Source of the DNA: Syntrophomonas palmitatica JCM 14374
Lineage (GTDB): Bacteria; Bacillota; Syntrophomonadia; Syntrophomonadales; Syntrophomonadaceae
DNA length: 64,000 bases
Direction: 5' to 3'
NCBI RefSeq assembly: GCF_001311885.1
Contig: NZ_BBCE01000003.1
Coordinates: 124,001-188,000, forward strand
In this document: piece by piece, positions 40,895-49,290 of the stretch
How the letters are laid out: each line of letters starts with the position of its first letter
Position numbering within the stretch: position 1 is the stretch's first letter
Program-made: the position numbers and the translations under genes
Notes under the pieces: model-generated
Databases searched by the model: none
What the model was told of the DNA's origin: nothing
What the model saw: only the letters and a program-made list of their open reading frames with translations

Positions 40895-43462
40895 ATGAAA
40901 TACAAAGATGTAGTCTCATTCAGAGATGATTTATTATTTAACGGGGCTGTTCAGATCGGATGGTTTGAACATGATTTGCCCCAGGCACAAAAAGCAGCTC
41001 AGCATTATGTTTTTCATGGTCCTGACTATCATGGGGTCAGTGCAAACGATTTCGACGGAGGACATCGCTTAGTAGACACTGCTAGTTTTACCCTGGACAT
41101 ACTACAGAGGATTTATGGTAATTCCGCGGAAGAGCCGTTTGAATTAGCTATTGCCGGTTATGGAACCGGAAAATCACACCTTGGCGTCACCCTTGCCTGC
41201 ATGTGTTCCCAACCGAACTCAACAGTTTCTAAAGAAATATTGAAAAACCTGAGCATGGCTGATGCTGCTATTGGTAAAGAAGCCAAAGCCCTGATTAAAT
41301 CTGCCCAACCTTTCTTAGTAGTAGCTTTAAATGGCATGCAGGACTTTGATTTGAGCGGAGAAATAATTCGTCAGGTTTTACGGGTTCTTAATCAAGCAGG
41401 GATAGATACATCTGTCTTAGATAACCTGCGTCCTCGTTTTCGAACCGCTCAGGTGTTTACAGAATCTTTCTATGAATCATTGCAGAAGGATTATCAAAAG
41501 CAATTTGGTGCGGATAACAGTCTCCATAGTATAATCGAAGCCTTAAAATGCCAGGATGAAGATACCTTCCGCCGGGTGAGCTTAATATATGAGCAAAAGA
41601 TGGGATCACCCATCTATGCGGTTGGTCAAGAATCATTGCACGATTTTATACGGGTAGCCAAGGAAACATATTGCGGACCGAACAAAGCATTTGCCGGTAT
41701 TCTTATCATTTTTGATGAATTCGGTAGGTATCTAGAGTTTTCGGTGCAAAAACCCCACGTGGCTGGGTCCGGGGCCTTGCAGCAATTGTTTGAATGTGTT
41801 CAAGCCAACGGAGATGGTGTCTTTTTATTGGGGTTTATCCAATACGAACTAAAGGCATACATATCTCGGATAGCTCCCGAGCTGCGGGACGACTTGAATC
41901 GATATGTCACACGATATGATGCGGTAAAAAAAGCCCGCCTATCTACTAACCTCGAAACTCTTATTGCTAATTTGCTAGAAAAAAAGGATCATACTAATTT
42001 ACAGGAACAGCTAGCTGCTATTCAAGGAATCAAAGATATCCAAAAGAATATGCAGTCCTGGTTTCCAGATTTAGCTAATTATTCTCTGTGGACAGATAAA
42101 GACAGATTCATGAAAACTGTTGTCGAGGGATGCTGGCCCCTACATCCTATTTCAACCTGGATTCTATATAAACTAAGTTCGGCGGGTAAATCTTTGCAAC
42201 AAAGATCAGCGCTGTCGCTGCTCGCCGAAGTATATAACGGCTTCAGCAAAGGGACTATTAGGCCAGGCAATATGCTGGTACCTATTGACTTCTGTAACGA
42301 ATCACTGGTTGGGGAGTTTCTTGCAGCAGAAAGATCCGGACAACAGGGGGCTACGGCCAATGCTTATGAAAATGTTATAGCTAAATATCAATATCAACTT
42401 AAGGAAGAAGAAAAACTGGCTCTGAAGGCAGTACTGCTTGCCAGCAAGATAGGGGTTAAAGTAGAATTAAAGGTCGATTATTTGATATTGCTCGGACAGT
42501 TTAGCGGACACAATATTGAGACATTATCTTCAGCCATTACCTCTCTAGAAATGGAATACGGTGTTTTGGAGTGGAATGACCAGTTGCGCCAGTATGAAAT
42601 TATCGGCGAAGCTGTTCCTAGAAGGACATTCCTGGATTATTTGGAGCGAAAGGCAGCTCTAATTAATTCTGACCAAAGGGCTAGTATATTTGCGCAGAAT
42701 TATCGGAAGTGGAGCGGGCTTGATCTGTTCAACACTGATTTTGGAACTAAAAATAATATTGCTAGCCGCGAATGGGACTACAAGATACATATTTCGAATG
42801 TTTCCATGATTGAAACGGAAATCAATTATGCAGTGAAGATGTGGCTAGAGGCGTTAGAGACTGACGAACCACGGGGACATCTGATCTACTGCTATGTTGG
42901 AGCTGAAAGCAAACTAGACACCATAAAAGAAATGGTTGACCAAATGCTGAGGAAGAGTCTCTCCGAAAATAACGTTGATTTGGAGACGGGTGCTCCTATA
43001 ATAGTTGTATTGCTATATGATGCTGATGGGTACTTGGGTCAGCGAGTGGCTGAGTATTGGGTTCTTGAAGAGCAAATGGACAATGATGAAAAAGCCAAAT
43101 TTCATAATTTCATTATGGATAAGAGCAACAGCATTAAACTCGATATGGAAAACCAGGTCTCAAAACTGGAGAAGGAGCGGAACATCCTTGTTGCTACAAT
43201 CAAAGCCATTCCACCCAGCCGTCTGACTAGCATGCTATATCAGTTGTTTGACAGCATTTATTGCGAGAGAATTACGTTTCCCTTTGATGGATTTAGTACT
43301 TCTCGGGGAAATGCTGCTAAAGACTGTCAAACTTTTACTAGACAGTTCTTCTTGGGCTTCTTAGACCGCAATTGGTTGATGACCCAGGCAGCTCAACAGA
43401 AGAATCGTGGAGAAAAGGTATTCGACAAAGCTTGGGGCGTATTTGATAATGACGGATCTTAG
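40895..43462 (+). CDS. Second SspC/BrxC-like P-loop ATPase
   Basis: 855 residues. Walker A LAIAGYGTGKSHLGVTLA is near residue 90 and Walker B ILIIFDEFGRYLEF near residue 273, closely matching IVIDEFGKNLDF of the first ATPase. A sensor-like FLLGFIQYELKAYISR and WPLHPISTWILYKLSSAGKSLQQRSALSLL follow, paralleling HPVTAIALIELCRRFAQNDRTLLSFL. ATG 40895 has GGGGGGAGAGG upstream. The frame is intact, in contrast to the neighbouring genes. It overlaps the next gene by 14 bases. It probably forms a complex with the DUF4007-like protein encoded just upstream; the substrate is unknown. Confidence 0.7.
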   Translation: MKYKDVVSFRDDLLFNGAVQIGWFEHDLPQAQKAAQHYVFHGPDYHGVSANDFDGGHRLVDTASFTLDILQRIYGNSAEEPFELAIAGYGTGKSHLGVTLACMCSQPNSTVSKEILKNLSMADAAIGKEAKALIKSAQPFLVVALNGMQDFDLSGEIIRQVLRVLNQAGIDTSVLDNLRPRFRTAQVFTESFYESLQKDYQKQFGADNSLHSIIEALKCQDEDTFRRVSLIYEQKMGSPIYAVGQESLHDFIRVAKETYCGPNKAFAGILIIFDEFGRYLEFSVQKPHVAGSGALQQLFECVQANGDGVFLLGFIQYELKAYISRIAPELRDDLNRYVTRYDAVKKARLSTNLETLIANLLEKKDHTNLQEQLAAIQGIKDIQKNMQSWFPDLANYSLWTDKDRFMKTVVEGCWPLHPISTWILYKLSSAGKSLQQRSALSLLAEVYNGFSKGTIRPGNMLVPIDFCNESLVGEFLAAERSGQQGATANAYENVIAKYQYQLKEEEKLALKAVLLASKIGVKVELKVDYLILLGQFSGHNIETLSSAITSLEMEYGVLEWNDQLRQYEIIGEAVPRRTFLDYLERKAALINSDQRASIFAQNYRKWSGLDLFNTDFGTKNNIASREWDYKIHISNVSMIETEINYAVKMWLEALETDEPRGHLIYCYVGAESKLDTIKEMVDQMLRKSLSENNVDLETGAPIIVVLLYDADGYLGQRVAEYWVLEEQMDNDEKAKFHNFIMDKSNSIKLDMENQVSKLEKERNILVATIKAIPPSRLTSMLYQLFDSIYCERITFPFDGFSTSRGNAAKDCQTFTRQFFLGFLDRNWLMTQAAQQKNRGEKVFDKAWGVFDNDGS

Positions 43463-45182
43463 GTTAAAACCACGGGATGAGTCACTTCGAAAAATAATAG
43501 AACTTCTGGAAAACCTCCTGCAATCGGGCGAAGACAATCATGAGGCATTAAACCTCGGACGTGTAATGCGTTTATTATGCGCACCACCGTATGGTTGCAA
43601 TATTGCTTCTGCTGGACTGATTTTAGCTCTTTTTGTTGGAAAACGCCGAAACAATCTTAATTTACTCCGTGAGAGCCAAGTAGTATCTATTGACGTCTGG
43701 CTTTCCGATGCTTTGCAGGGCAATTTTCTCAATCTTAGGATTCTTGATAGTACTGATTTGGTTTTGGTATCCCAAGAGACTATCTCAGAGTGGGAGAAGC
43801 TGCTGGAAGACTGGGATAGTGAGGATACGTATAGCGGGAAGGTGGCCTTTCATGATAAAGCTCTTAAACTACAAAGTAAAATTCCTATACCACAACTTCT
43901 TTATTATAAGTATGAAAATTTGGCCAGCAAAGCAAGGGCTGCACAAGCTGCCATAAATGAATACAATAATAAATTGGATGACGCTACCAGTAAAATCCAT
44001 AATGGTAGTGAAAGAGATAAGCTAAATATTTTAGCGTGGGGAACAGTAATATTAAAAGATTTACTGTCTTTGATGGAATCAGAAGCTTATAAATGGACCT
44101 CGGCACAACTTGAAATCGTTCAAAAGAACCTGGCAGATGCCAGATTAAAGACACAAGAAATGTTTCCAAATTGGTATAAGCACCAAACGGTTCGAACGAT
44201 CGAACAACTAGGTGACTTCAAACGCCAAATGATTTCAGTAGAGCGGAATTTGACTAGTTTAGGCCTGGATGATGAACAAAAGTTATTAGCTGAATATGTG
44301 GAAGAGATAGAGAGAAATGTACGGTTTATTGATGAACTCAGGAAAACAGTAAACAATATTAAACAGATGTCGATCAATAATGTAGTTAATGATTCTACTA
44401 CGATACAGACCTTAAACAGTTGGCTTGAGCAAGTGCAGACCTATGTAAAGCAACTTGATGAAGCTCGTTTGCGCACTGATATTGTTGACCGTGATATTGC
44501 AGATGCAAAGAGTATACTAGCCAGGTTCCAGAAGGGTTGCCTGGATCAAGTTGAACGCAATAAAGAGCGCCTTGGGAAGGTATACGAAATCGAAGAGATT
44601 GATAGTTTAGGACAAATTACCGCTTGGAAACAGGAGGTTAATATACTGATCAAGATTTTCGAAAGCGATAAGGACAATGAGGACTTGGTCTTAGTACAAA
44701 AACAGCTTGATTTGTTGGAAAGACATTTCCATGTCCTGGATGATTCAGAACTCGATGATAAAGAATTTCTGAGATTATTACATCAGTGTGAACAAGAAAC
44801 CCTGGAGCAATTTGACGGCGACGATCCGCCATTAGATAACGATGCAATATATGCTAGTATAAGCAAATCATTACAGGGCAAGAGGAGCAGTTTAGCCAAA
44901 ATATGGATGGAAGCGCATTTGCCCGAACTCAAAGATATTAAGGAATATGATGCAGCTAAGGCTTTACAAACTATAGCTAGCCTTCAAAAACGGCCCAAAC
45001 TACTTTCAAACGATCAAGTGAAAGAAGTCAAGAAGATGATAGTCGCCTGCGAGATTCGGATTGACGAATTAGAGGTAGATGGTTTACTTGCCAAGTTTGA
45101 TAAGTTGTCTGACCGGAACAAGAAGGCATTTATAAATAAGATTGAAAATCAAATCCGGGCTTATCTTAATAGCATTGCTTAG
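43449..45182 (+). CDS. Helical coiled-coil protein, C-terminal SspC-like half
   Basis: 577 residues from ATG 43449, which overlaps the end of the ATPase gene. The N-terminus RVMRLLCAPPYGCNIASAGLILALFVGKRRNN resembles LNILQQPPFGLRQGPAPIYICLYIL in the C-terminal half of the first ATPase (sspC), so the second module seems to split one ancestral protein over two genes. The remainder is long charged helices, probably coiled coil (residues about 140-400), with no catalytic motif. It is the last gene of the island; 617 bases without an intact gene follow. A role as a partner or arm of the ATPase is inference. Confidence 0.6.
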   Translation: MTDLRLKPRDESLRKIIELLENLLQSGEDNHEALNLGRVMRLLCAPPYGCNIASAGLILALFVGKRRNNLNLLRESQVVSIDVWLSDALQGNFLNLRILDSTDLVLVSQETISEWEKLLEDWDSEDTYSGKVAFHDKALKLQSKIPIPQLLYYKYENLASKARAAQAAINEYNNKLDDATSKIHNGSERDKLNILAWGTVILKDLLSLMESEAYKWTSAQLEIVQKNLADARLKTQEMFPNWYKHQTVRTIEQLGDFKRQMISVERNLTSLGLDDEQKLLAEYVEEIERNVRFIDELRKTVNNIKQMSINNVVNDSTTIQTLNSWLEQVQTYVKQLDEARLRTDIVDRDIADAKSILARFQKGCLDQVERNKERLGKVYEIEEIDSLGQITAWKQEVNILIKIFESDKDNEDLVLVQKQLDLLERHFHVLDDSELDDKEFLRLLHQCEQETLEQFDGDDPPLDNDAIYASISKSLQGKRSSLAKIWMEAHLPELKDIKEYDAAKALQTIASLQKRPKLLSNDQVKEVKKMIVACEIRIDELEVDGLLAKFDKLSDRNKKAFINKIENQIRAYLNSIA

Positions 45183-45285
45183 AGCTATTTGAGGATTTTG
45201 CATACTATATTGTCTTTTTTACAATAGATTAAAAGTCAAAAATCGTTGATGTTGAAAGAATCCTCTACACAAGACGTGATTGGCA

Positions 45286-45445
45286 TCATATCCTGTGACG
45301 CAAGGACGTCAGGATAAGGCGTTCATCACTCACAGTAGGACATTTTTGCGGCATGACCGTTAGACCTGAAATAGCTTCATTAACAATGTCCATCATCTTA
45401 AATGCGGTTACAGTTGCTGACAGCTGCGCAGAGATATGAGAACCG
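45286..45445 (-). pseudogene. C-terminal remnant of an unidentified protein
   Basis: A minus-strand frame of about 50 codons without a start reads SHISAQLSATVTAFKMMDIV then NEAISGLTVMPQKCPTVSDE and RLILTSLRHRI before TGA (45286-45288). The composition is protein-like and the stop is clean. The upstream part is lost where the 20-base repeats begin, suggesting disruption by a repeat or mobile element. Family not recognised. Confidence 0.35.
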
Positions 45446-45511
45446 TCCCCTTGACAATTAAAGTGTCATGAGAACCGTCCCCTTGACATTGTGAGAACCG
45501 TCCCCTTGACA
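45437..45511. repeat. Three copies of a REP-like 20-mer
   Basis: TGAGAACCGTCCCCTTGACA occurs at 45437-45456, 45469-45488 and 45492-45511. Spacers are 12 and 3 bases, so this is not a CRISPR array. The word AACCGTCCCCTTGAC is a frequent dispersed repeat in Clostridia, in my memory often beside REP-associated (Y1) transposase genes. Confidence 0.75.
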
Positions 45512-45799
45512 TTGATTAGCATAAAAGCGTAGAGCATACGCATCGAAGGTTTGAATGGCTAAGTAATTTACAGCGGCGTGATTTTTATTGGCTTGCGATA
45601 CCATGCAGGAATAATAAACCCTTTTAGCGAAGAGCAACAAAACCACACTTGCTTTACAGTCGACAGGATACTGTGAGATAAATGCTTAGAGTTGAGCCAA
45701 TAGACTAATCAACCTTGGGAAGACGAAGGGTTTGCCCGCTAAGACCTACAAAGCGAGTTGCTGGTTCATTAAAAATAAGTTCAAGAGGGAGATGGTATA

Positions 45800-47632
45800 A
45801 TGGTTTCCGCTTTTGTTCACTCCACCCGGGATCACATTTTTCTTCTCAAGGAATGGCTGGATTTGTCAAAGGTTCTTAATACTGATCGGTTCAGGAATAC
45901 CTACAGTATAGATGACATCGATACCATACTGAACAATGCCCTGAGAATAGCCAGGGAGGTAATAGCCCCCACCAATAAAGATGGGGACAAGATCCAGGCT
46001 CGGTTTGAAAATGGCAAGGTAATAGTACCGGAATCATTAAAGAAGGCGTACCATTTCATCCAATCCAATGGTTTGGGGTCCAGCAACAAAAACCATAATG
46101 ATGAATCGGCTCTGCCCTTGTGCATATTAGGGTGCGCTTGGGAATACCTGGCTGCCGCTAACCCGGCATTGACACCCTATTATGTGCTTACTGCCGGAGC
46201 CTGTAATTTAATTCAAAGTTTTGGTGATGAAAAATTAAAAACCCTTTTTTTACCTAAAATGTTCAGCGGACAGTGGTCCGGCACTATGGCCGTAACCGAA
46301 CCGGGCGGAAGCTCAGATTTGGGTGATCTTCTGACCAAGGCGTATCCCACTGATGAACCGGGGATCTATAAAATCAAGGGGACCAAGTGTTTTATTACCG
46401 GAGCTGAACAGGATATTACCGAAAACATCGTTCACCTTGTCTTGGCTCGCGTTGAAGGAAGCGCTCCCGGACTGAAAGGCCTATCTGTATTCGTGGTGCC
46501 CAAATATTGGCCTGACGCACAGGAAGAGGCTGGTGTTTTCAATGATATTAATTGTGTTGGAATAGAAGATAAGATGGGAATGCGGGGTTCAGCCACCTGT
46601 ATGATCAATTTTGGCGAAGATAACAACTGCCGGGGATATATTTTAGGAGACCCCCCTGATGAAAACGGAGCCGGTCAGGGTAATTATCAAATGTTTAAAA
46701 TGATGAATGAAGAGCGTCTTAATACCGGTTATGGGGCGGTAGCTGCCGCGGCTGTTTCTTATTACAATGCGGCTCACTACGCAGCTCAGCGTATTCAGGG
46801 GAGGCTGCTGGCTGATCTTAGAGGTGAAAGGGTTCCAATCATTCGGCATGAGGATATTAGGCGTAATCTTATGTTCCAAAAATCTCATATCGAGGCTCTG
46901 CGGGCGGTGATTGTTTACACATTATATTTGCTGGATATAGCTGAATGGAGTCAGGATAAAGAACTGGTGGCAAATGCTAAAGATATAGCAGATCTGTCGA
47001 CCCCCATTATTAAGGCTTACGCTTCCGATATGGCTTTTCAGTGCATTAATGAAGCACTGCAGGTTTTTGGCGGTTATGGTTACACGGAAGAATACCCCAT
47101 ATCCCAAATGCTTCGTGATTCCAGAATCTTTTGCATATGGGAGGGCACTAACTATCTGCAATCCTTGGACCTTATAGCGCGCAAATGGACTCGGCGTAAG
47201 GGAACCATGTTTGCTGGCTGGCTGCAGTCAATACAGGCTTTTATTGATGAGAACAAGGATAACCCTAACTTTGCCAAAGAATTTGAGATTCTGCAAAGAG
47301 GACTCGATAGCTATAGACAGATCCAAGCGGCTATCGGCGGTTACCTTGCCCAGGGGAAGATAGGCATGATTGGCCTTTATGCCACCCGCATCCTGCATGC
47401 TACCGGCAAGATATACTGTGGCAAAGTGTTGCTGGACATGGCACTAATTGCACAAAAGAAGGTTGACGAGCTGGAAACAGACCATTATGATTATGGTTTC
47501 TATAAAGGCAAAGTTGCTGCGGCGCGATTCTTTTTGCAGAATATTGTGCCCGAAGTAGAAACCACCCTGGCCATAATTAAAGAAGGGGATACATCGGCAC
47601 TGGATTTGGAGGAAAATGCATTTCTAATATAA
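45800..47632 (+). CDS. Acyl-CoA dehydrogenase (large, about 600-residue type)
   Basis: A 610-residue FAD enzyme forming the alpha-beta double bond in acyl-CoA. Present are the middle-domain motif GTMAVTEPGGSSDLGDL, ITGAEQDITENIVHLVLARV, the C-terminal helical domain with QVFGGYGYTEEYPISQMLRDSRIFCIWEGTNY (Glu in WEGTN fits the catalytic base of this subclass), and an extra C-terminal extension of about 130 residues. ATG 45800 has GAGGGAGATGG upstream. Neighbouring hbd, crt, SDR and CoA-transferase genes suggest butyryl- or longer-chain acyl-CoA oxidation, electrons probably leaving via an electron-transfer flavoprotein that is not in this window. Confidence 0.92.
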   Translation: MVSAFVHSTRDHIFLLKEWLDLSKVLNTDRFRNTYSIDDIDTILNNALRIAREVIAPTNKDGDKIQARFENGKVIVPESLKKAYHFIQSNGLGSSNKNHNDESALPLCILGCAWEYLAAANPALTPYYVLTAGACNLIQSFGDEKLKTLFLPKMFSGQWSGTMAVTEPGGSSDLGDLLTKAYPTDEPGIYKIKGTKCFITGAEQDITENIVHLVLARVEGSAPGLKGLSVFVVPKYWPDAQEEAGVFNDINCVGIEDKMGMRGSATCMINFGEDNNCRGYILGDPPDENGAGQGNYQMFKMMNEERLNTGYGAVAAAAVSYYNAAHYAAQRIQGRLLADLRGERVPIIRHEDIRRNLMFQKSHIEALRAVIVYTLYLLDIAEWSQDKELVANAKDIADLSTPIIKAYASDMAFQCINEALQVFGGYGYTEEYPISQMLRDSRIFCIWEGTNYLQSLDLIARKWTRRKGTMFAGWLQSIQAFIDENKDNPNFAKEFEILQRGLDSYRQIQAAIGGYLAQGKIGMIGLYATRILHATGKIYCGKVLLDMALIAQKKVDELETDHYDYGFYKGKVAAARFFLQNIVPEVETTLAIIKEGDTSALDLEENAFLI

Positions 47633-48050
47633 TAATTAACTTCTTGCACATTTAATACCTGTCGACAAATGGGGGTATATATTACAAAGGGAGGTTATTG
47701 AAGGGTTAAATCAGAAGTTCTGCCGAAATAATAGGCACAACCATCTGTTTTAAGCGGGATGGTTGTGCCTTAACGATCATTGCGCAAAATTATTGATGGG
47801 CCTAGAAGAATGAAGTCGCGTTTACCGTAATAATATGGAATTTCAATAACCCTCTATCTACCATGTATGTCCACGGGCTTCTTACCCCCAGTCAGCCTTA
47901 CCGGCGGCGAATTGCTTGTCCAGCGCGATTTCTGGCAGCTGATTATTGAGACATACATTTGTCACTTGCCCCCGGTATAATGCGGGTGAAGTTCTATTAA
48001 TGCCGCCTATTTGGCTGGAAAAATACGGGTTTGGGGAAAGGAGCGGGTTT
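47633..48050. other. Intergenic region with a 12-bp perfect hairpin
   Basis: About 420 bases without a supported gene. GGCACAACCATC / GATGGTTGTGCC (47734-47769, loop 12) is a perfect stem and probably the terminator of the acyl-CoA dehydrogenase gene, although only TTAA follows. A minus-strand stretch near 47885-48030 reads like protein but has no start and overlaps the sbcD ribosome-binding site. Confidence 0.55.
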
Positions 48051-49280
48051 ATGAGAATATTGCATACTTCGGACTGGCATCTCGGTCATTCTTTATATGG
48101 ACGGAAAAGATATGAAGAATTTGAGTCATTTCTGAATTGGCTGGCAAAGCTGCTTACGCAGGAGGAGATAGATGTTCTGCTGGTGGCCGGAGATATTTTT
48201 GATAACACTGCTCCCAGTAATAGATCGCAGGAATTGTACTACCGTTTTCTCTGCCAGGCGGCGGCATCATGCTGCCGTTATGTGGTAATTACAGGGGGAA
48301 ACCACGATTCTCCTTCATTTTTAAATGCTCCGCGAGATCTGCTGCGTTATCTGCAGGTTTACGTTGTGGCAAACATAGAAGAAAACCCCGATGATGAAGT
48401 CCTGGTTCTGCAGAACCAGGCGGGGGAAGCGGGATTGATCGTATGCGCGGTTCCTTATCTTCGCGACCGTGACATTCGCGGCGTGGAAATCGGCGAGAGC
48501 GTGGAGGATAAAGAGCGTAAGCTGGTAGAAGGGATTCGCGCTCACTATGCTCTGGTAGTTGACCGGGCACAGGAGATTCGGGCCGGGATGGAAAAACCGG
48601 TTCCGATAATAGCTATGGGGCATCTGTTCGCCTCCGGGGGTACTACGGTAAAGGGAGACGGGGTCAGGGATCTCTATGTGGGTTCACTGGCCCACGTGGG
48701 AGCGGATGTCTTCCCGGCGGCCATAGACTATCTGGCCCTGGGACATTTACATACCGCTCAGAAAATAGGCAGACAGGAAAATTACCGTTATTCGGGCGCG
48801 CCGCTGCCTATGGGTTTTGGTGAAGCCGGACAGGAAAAGCAGGTGGTAAAGGTGGAATTCGCGGACGGTAGGACGCGGGTTACGTATATTCCGGTTCCTG
48901 TTTTCCGAGCTTTATATAGTATTCACGGAGATTGGGAACAGATTGCGGCTGAACTGGCAAGGCTGAAAGCAGAGCAGGCAGAGGCCTGGCTGGAAGTTGT
49001 CTATGAAGGAACAGAGATAATCAGCGATTTGCGCGAGAAGCTAGATGAAATCGTGGCGGGAACTGGTCTGGAAATCCTGCGTTCATGGAATAATCGCCTG
49101 TGGGAACAGGACAAACAACTGATGGGTGAGGGAGAGGTTCTTAGTGAATTGGATGTCAGGGAGGTTTTCGAACGCTGTCTGCAGGCCCATGGAATAGAAG
49201 AAGGCGAACGCAAAGAACTTCTTAAGCTTTTCCAGGAAGTGGTTGACGCGTTGGATACAGAGGACCTGATGGCCGAATAG
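48051..49280 (+). CDS. sbcD: Exonuclease SbcCD subunit D (Mre11-like nuclease)
   Basis: A 409-residue metallophosphoesterase nuclease that processes hairpins and DNA ends with SbcC. Motifs: ILHTSDWHLGHSLYG (metal ligands D and H), VLLVAGDIFDNTAPS, VVITGGNHDSPSFL, IIAMGHLFASGG and DYLALGHLHTAQKIG. ATG 48051 is preceded by GGAAAGGAG and starts directly at MRILHTSDWHLG; an upstream in-frame extension from 47946 is not conserved-looking. It is 10 bases upstream of sbcC, a standard operon. C-terminal residues 300-409 form the capping and SbcC-binding region. Confidence 0.96.
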   Translation: MRILHTSDWHLGHSLYGRKRYEEFESFLNWLAKLLTQEEIDVLLVAGDIFDNTAPSNRSQELYYRFLCQAAASCCRYVVITGGNHDSPSFLNAPRDLLRYLQVYVVANIEENPDDEVLVLQNQAGEAGLIVCAVPYLRDRDIRGVEIGESVEDKERKLVEGIRAHYALVVDRAQEIRAGMEKPVPIIAMGHLFASGGTTVKGDGVRDLYVGSLAHVGADVFPAAIDYLALGHLHTAQKIGRQENYRYSGAPLPMGFGEAGQEKQVVKVEFADGRTRVTYIPVPVFRALYSIHGDWEQIAAELARLKAEQAEAWLEVVYEGTEIISDLREKLDEIVAGTGLEILRSWNNRLWEQDKQLMGEGEVLSELDVREVFERCLQAHGIEEGERKELLKLFQEVVDALDTEDLMAE

Positions 49281-49290
49281 GGGGAATAAA

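Larger units (their letters stand above)
45183..45799. other. Gene-free right junction of the defence island
   Basis: 617 bases between the last island gene and the acyl-CoA dehydrogenase. It contains a broken minus-strand coding remnant (45286-45445) and three near-tandem 20-base repeats (45437-45511). I see no copy of the tRNA-Leu 3' end here and no integrase gene in the window. No clear terminator follows the island. Confidence 0.6.

Noticed and set aside
24521-45182. Classification of the island as BREX type 2 or type 4
   Set aside because: A NERD kinase, BrxC-like ATPases and a PAPS reductase are present, but no PglZ phosphatase, PglX methylase or BrxL Lon-like protein is encoded, so a BREX label is not justified.
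45437-45511. CRISPR array
   Set aside because: Only three 20-base repeats with spacers of 12 and 3 bases and no cas genes.
47885-48030. Minus-strand protein-like stretch ending QLPEIALDKQFAAGKADWG
   Set aside because: No start codon or ribosome-binding site and it runs into the sbcD translation signals; too weak to report as a gene.
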